From: Brachionus koreanus
Taxonomy: Eukaryota; Rotifera; Eurotatoria; Ploima; Brachionidae
Assembly (NCBI GenBank): GCA_016987375.1
Contig: PJRA01000114.1
Span: 71,066-135,065 of the forward strand
DNA: 64,000 nt
Reading direction: 5' to 3'
In this document: piece by piece, positions 59,272-64,000 of the stretch
Layout of the letters: every line of letters starts with the position of its first letter
Position numbering within the stretch: the first letter of the stretch is position 1
Translations under genes and position numbers: made by a program
The notes under the pieces: model-generated
Seen by the model: the letters and a program-made list of their open reading frames with translations, nothing else
What the model was told of the DNA's origin: nothing
Database searches by the model: none

Positions 59272-62200
59272 ATGTTGAGACCAAAGTTTATTATTTCAAT
59301 TTTTATGATGACCATTTTAATGGCTTCTTTTAGCCGTACAAATGCTTTGTTGGATCTTCTTTTAGGAAGTATCATACTATTGATTAAATTTAAAAAAATT
59401 AAAGCTTTTTTAAAAAGAACCATGGGTCAAAAAATGTGAAAACCAAGCCTTAAAAATATCATGCTATGTGAATCAATTTATAGACATAGAAAATGTTGAG
59501 ACCGGAACTGATTCATTTGGTTGCTACTCGAAGAACTACCAAAAAGAAATATGTCAGACTCCTGAAAATGTAAAAGAATTTGTCAAATTATTGTGCCATG
59601 ACCAAAAAAAGTGTAGCATAGATGTAAATAGCACCATATTTGGCCCAAGTTGTCTTGGCGAATCAAGATATTTGAAAATAACTTACAGTTGCAAAACCAA
59701 GAAAATTGATTGCGATAGTAATCCTTGTGGTTTTGGGGCAAACTGTCGAGACGGTCTTTTTGGTCCTGTTTGTTCTTGTCCATCGGGAACAAGCGGCGAT
59801 CCAGAATACCGCTGTTGCAATCCAATTAAATGTAGTTGTTTTGGTGACCCTCATTGCTTAACTTTTGACAAGGCCAAGTTTGATTTTATGGGACAATGTA
59901 AATACGATTTGGTAACCACTGAATGTAAAGGAAAAGCTTTGGTAAATTTTATTTTTATATTTTCATAAGATTTTATTTTTGATAGCCCAAAGATATGGTG
60001 AAATTTTCAGTCACTCAAAAGCAAGAGCGAAGAGGAAACGGACCTAATTCAAATAGAGTTTCATATATTCGCTTTATTGATGTGCATGTATTTGGCAATG
60101 TTTACAGACTTCTTCAAAAATTTAATGGAAAATTGGGCTTTACTATAAATGGAAAAAATATGGTTAATAATTATAAAGATGAGTTTAATGGATTAAGAGT
60201 TTATATTTCAGCTGGAAATTTAATTTTTACCACTAATTTTGGTTTAATGATAAAATGGAATGGTATTCATAAAGCAGAAGTGACAATTTGTAGCTATTAT
60301 GAAAACTATGTTTGTGGTTTATGTGGCAATGCGGATGGCAATGCTCAAAATGATTTTGTTGACAGAGAAAATAACTTAATTGATTTTTCTTCATCTGATT
60401 ATTATAAAAAATTTTTTGAATGGGGTAGCAAATGGAGAGTCCCTGATGATACTGAAGATGGATCTCAATTAGAAGAATGTGTGCCAGAAAAAGATCCTGG
60501 TAAGTCTGAACCAATTAAATGTACAAGTGATTATTCAACTGATGACTGGTGCGGTTTAATGAAAAGCAGAAACGGACCGTGGAAAACTTGTATTTCTTTT
60601 CTTTCCAAAGATATACTAAATCAATTATATGATGCATGTTTATTTGATATGTGTGCTTTGGAAAATGAGCCTAAATCTCAAAATGATTATAAATGTAAAG
60701 TGTTTGAAGAGCTAACACAGTCATGCTATAAATCTTTGTCATTCATTTCCCAAATAAATTGGAGAAGTCAAACTAATTGCCGTAATTTTTAAATCAATAA
60801 AAACTAAATTTTTTACTTTATCAAAAAAAATCAAGCTATCGCTTGTGGTGCAAATCAGGAATACACAAAGCCACCTAAATCAACATGTCCAAAAACTTGT
60901 CTGTACCCGAAAGGTGATTATGACTGTGGTTTTGTTTATCCAGAAGAGGGATGCCACTGTTCTAGATCGACTGTTCTAAATTCCAATGGTGAATGTGTTC
61001 CACTTAATCAGTGTGGTTGTCAATTGCCTGACAACCTTGGCATTTTAGATGTAAATATATTTAATCCAAATTAGAGCATGTATCTTTAATGCATATTTAG
61101 CTTGGCGGCACTATGAAAAGTTCAGATTGCACAGCTAGATATAGATGCGAAAGGCCAAATGGAAACGTGACTATCGAATTTTTGCCACCATGTGGTGAAT
61201 TCGCTGAATGCATTGGTGATATTAATAATGAACCATTTTGTGTTTGTAAAAAAGGTTACTTCGGTGACGGTTTCGATTGTTATAAAGGTATAAGTTTATA
61301 GCTAACTAAAATTTGTTAAAAAAATAATTAAGTTTTTTCCAAGATCTGCCTATAACGACTACAAAATTGACAACAAGTAAAATTCAACTCAAAATTAATT
61401 TTTAAATTAATTTATTCTTTTTTTAAGGAACTGTCAATTTTGAAGATTTGCTTACGAGTAAAAGTTAAAAATTTTATTAATATATTTTTATTTTTTGAAA
61501 ATAGTTAAAGATGTAATCGGATGTGAAAACCAACAGTTAAATATAGATTGTTCGGCTGAAACAGTTTTGAATGTAATTGAAGCTTCTTTTGGTCGTTCTA
61601 GTCTTTCAATATGTTCATCAATAACAATGTCGAATGAGTTGTGCACCCCTTTGGACGTGACCAGCAGAATAAGAAATCAATGCAATCAAAAACGAAGGTG
61701 CCAGATTTTAGTCAATTCAATCAATTTTGATAAAAATTGCCCATTGGTTTCAAAATATTTACAAGTCAAGTATCAGTGTATAAAAAGGCCACCTCTGCCA
61801 AATCCATGTGATGGAAACCCATGTGGTTTTGGTGCAATTTGCAGAAATGCTAATGGTTTTCCTGTATGCTCATGTCCAGTTGGTTCTATTGGTGATGCAA
61901 ATGTGAGATGTTGTAAAAGCTTGAAATGCGGGTAAAAGCTTTAAACTTTATTTTTCAAATTTAAATCATTAAATTAATCAGATGTTGGGGTGATCCACAT
62001 TGTAGAACTTTTGACAATGCAAAGTTTGACTTTATGGGTAGATGTAAGTATGATTTGGTCACAACAAACTGTTTTAATCAAACATTGGTAATTTTTTATA
62101 TTTTTTAATAAGGTAATATAAATTATAAATATATTAGGATTTGTTATTAATATATTAGAAAAATATTGCGATTTTTTTTTTAGCTTTTTTTATTTTAAAT

Positions 62201-64000
62201 CAAAAAAAAAAATTAAAGTAAAATATAAATCATTATACGCGTCTTTAGCCATCTAGGGAATCAGAGAATAATTCGATTCTTATCTTGTACCATTCATTAC
62301 TTTTAGAGCCAAAAAACTCACGACACTTTTCTTCAACCTTGTTTTGTTTAGTAAAATGTCGTTCTCTAAGAAAATGAGCAATTAAGTGAGAAAGAAAATA
62401 TTTAAAATGAGAAGGACCTGGGCTATATGCTCGATGAGGAAGAAGCTCAATCTCTTACAGCTCTTCTTCTTTCTTTTTTGAGGTCTAGCTTCAAATTGAA
62501 GAAACAAATCTAGCTTTCGGTTGACCAAAAGAGGAATTTTTACTTGAAGTAAACATACATTCGTTCTATTAAAAGAAATAAATTAGAAATAGAATAAATA
62601 AAAGAATACAGCCTAAAACATTTTGGAAATTCCATCAAACACACAACTTAACGTTTTTATCAAAACGTTCTCTTTTCACAACTAGCTGAGCTGGTTGAGA
62701 CTATTGATTTCTGTTATCATAATTTCAAAATATATCCACTTCTCATCAGAAGTAGTGATCAGAAAAACCGTTCATTTAGTGAATTTTTTTGAGCAATTAC
62801 CAACAAGCTTCAATGCTTTGTTGAATATATATTTTTCAAATTATGAGAAAGAACTTGGCAATGTCCGTTAGTTTAGTTAATCAAATTAAGGTGACGAGGT
62901 ATTGTTGATTGAGATGTTTCTATTGTGAAAGTCTTATGATAATCGGCGAGTAGTTGCCTTCTACTAGACATATTTAGCCAGTTACTGCTGCTGCTAATAT
63001 TCATTTTAAGAGCGTTTCTCAATTCTATTTTATTTTAACTCATAAAATAACTTAAAGCTTAAAAGAATTAAAAAGTTGATAAAATAAAAATTATCGGACC
63101 TTTTTAAAATACGTAAAATTTAATGGCTCTACAAATTGAAAACTATTTTTAATATTTAGTAGTAGATTAATAAAAAAAAATAGATAAATAAAAAATTTTT
63201 CTCTTTATAATTTAAAAAAAAATGCTGCAATAAAAAAAAATTAAATTTCTTAAAATAAAGATGTTTGAAATGAAAGCATAAATTATTACTGTTTTTTTAA
63301 CAAAGGTGCTAAGAAAGTTTATTTTGAATCTTTTTTTAAATCTGCTTGAACTGTAGTAATTACACAATGGTATTCGACAAATCAAGACTTTATTGTTTGT
63401 TTCAACCAAACTATTTTTAAATAAAATTTGTTGGTCTCACTCACTTACCAAAAATAATCTATTTTTGTAGCCATTCGGTATTAAAATTTATTTATTTATT
63501 TATTAATTCTAAGCTGAGGCCGATCGCCGACCACTTGCTCAGTGACCCGTCAAATAAGGGTCACTGTATTTAATATTTTTAATAAAAAAATTCAAGAAAA
63601 TTCAAAAAAGTTAGTTTAAATCATACAAAAATTATTAACTTTATTATATGTTGGTAACTATATTAACGGTATTAAAATTAGTGACTAAAAATTTAGCTAA
63701 TACTTAAAAAAAAAAGTTAGAAATTTATACATATCAATAAATCTATATATAGGCGACTATTTGACTAAGACTAGTAGCGAATAAAATTGTTAACAGATTT
63801 TTCAGCTTTATTTTTTTATCAGTAAAATTTACCAAATTATTTTTGTATTAGCCTGAAGGAATGATTCCGTTCAGCATCCATCAAAAACAAGAAACAAGAC
63901 ATGGACGAGAAAATGTAGCCTATGTTGCTTATGTTGAAATAAATGTGTTCAATCAACAATTTAAATTGTTGAAAAAATCAGGCAATAGACACCAATTTAG
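59272..64000 (+). CDS. Large secreted SUEL-EGF-VWD-C8-TIL protein, cluster gene 3 (cut by window edge)
   Basis: Exons in phase: 59272-59368 (signal peptide), 59418-59941, 59986-60781, 60836-61050, 61101-61287, 61344-61376, 61428-61457, 61505-61931, 61982-62087 and 63852 onward. The first module set is SUEL-EGF-VWD-C8-TIL-EGF. It is followed by a short Thr linker coded by two tiny exons (33 and 30 nt), then a second SUEL-EGF-VWD that runs off the right edge. Canonical motifs are kept: CFGDPHCLTFDKAKFDF, CGLCGNADG, WCGLM and CPKTC. In the first set, SUEL-EGF and the start of VWD share one exon, and the rest of VWD plus C8 share another; genes 1 and 2 have extra introns there. The 1.76-kb intron 62088-63851 holds a mariner remnant and a SINE. 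Confidence 0.87.
62234..62990 (-). pseudogene. Mariner-family transposase remnant, most of the length
   Basis: Read on the minus strand with frame changes, the order is a helix-turn-helix-like start, a D-E-K-W-I-Y block (SDEKWIYFE-like, near 62755), a K-L-C-V-W-W-like block (near 62650), then a region matching the remnant at 29825-30190: VNRKLDLFLQ, LRERHFTKQNKVEE and FFGSKS. Stops and shifts are frequent. It lies in an intron of cluster gene 3, opposite to transcription. Confidence 0.7.
63393..64000 (+). repeat. Near-identical segment shared by genes 2 and 3 (gene 3 copy)
   Basis: This is the counterpart of 52792-53210, interrupted by the 178-bp SINE. The exon part 63852-64000 is identical to 53061-53209 as far as I can read, although other exons of the two genes differ widely. 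Confidence 0.9.
63489..63666 (-). mobile_element. Short SINE-like insertion with 13-bp target-site duplication
   Basis: The 178-bp block is bounded by CGGTATTAAAATT at 63476-63488 and 63667-63679. The homologous intron of gene 2 (about 52873-52885) has a single copy of that target and no insert, which proves insertion. On the minus strand it ends in an (AATA)n-type tail, after a GC-richer core (GGTCGGCGATCGGCCTCAGC). Confidence 0.85.

Overview
The window is AT-rich animal nuclear DNA (by eye about three quarters A+T). Genes are split by very short GT-AG introns, mostly 45-65 nt, and lie among decayed transposons. The gene content is metazoan: SUEL lectin, VWD, C8 and TIL modules, a d4/DPF double-PHD protein, a type II transmembrane serine protease and a Ly6-like protein. 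Compact introns, very low GC and abundant small repeats fit a monogonont rotifer such as Brachionus, but that assignment is inference and not proven by the sequence. There are two assembly gaps (19398-19476 and 58060-58077).

Left third (1-17.4 kb). A reverse-transcriptase fragment, a small TTAA-ended inverted-repeat element and a Ly6-type gene on the minus strand open the window. Next come a four-exon BEN-like gene (4303-5601), a multi-pass membrane protein with a serine-less alpha/beta-hydrolase domain (6040-7560), a dead LINE (8745-10744), a predicted beta-propeller protein (minus, 11035-12255), a LINE endonuclease fragment, a five-exon Cys-rich single-pass membrane protein (14697-15404) and a shortened d4/DPF paralogue with a broken frame (minus, 16553-17426).

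Middle (17.4-40 kb). This part holds a secreted YWTD-like protein (minus, 19665-21110), a tail-to-tail pair of nearly identical 42-residue genes (23938 and 25439) and an intact d4/DPF gene (minus, 25837-28781) whose large intron carries a 731-bp terminal-inverted-repeat element. It also holds a mariner remnant, a secreted and very divergent annexin-like gene (31678-33497), deoxyhypusine synthase (minus, 33500-34740), an intron-containing tRNA-Ile(UAU) and a type II transmembrane trypsin-like protease (38331-40007). The annexin-like and deoxyhypusine synthase genes converge with only two bases between their stop codons.

Right third (40.5-64 kb). Three head-to-tail paralogues encode large secreted proteins built from SUEL lectin, EGF, VWD, C8 and TIL modules (40562-46297, 47800-57799, 59272 to beyond the right edge). 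The exon models keep phase throughout: 19 exons and 1522 residues for the first, 20 exons and 1401 residues for the second. The cluster shows recent internal duplication, a mucin-like Thr/Pro tract, a conserved 13-nt microexon, clustered intron loss, near-identical sequence shared by genes 2 and 3, and SINE insertions with target-site duplications. These proteins look like matrix, gel or coat components with sugar-binding modules. All exon models come from reading splice signals and frame, without transcript data.
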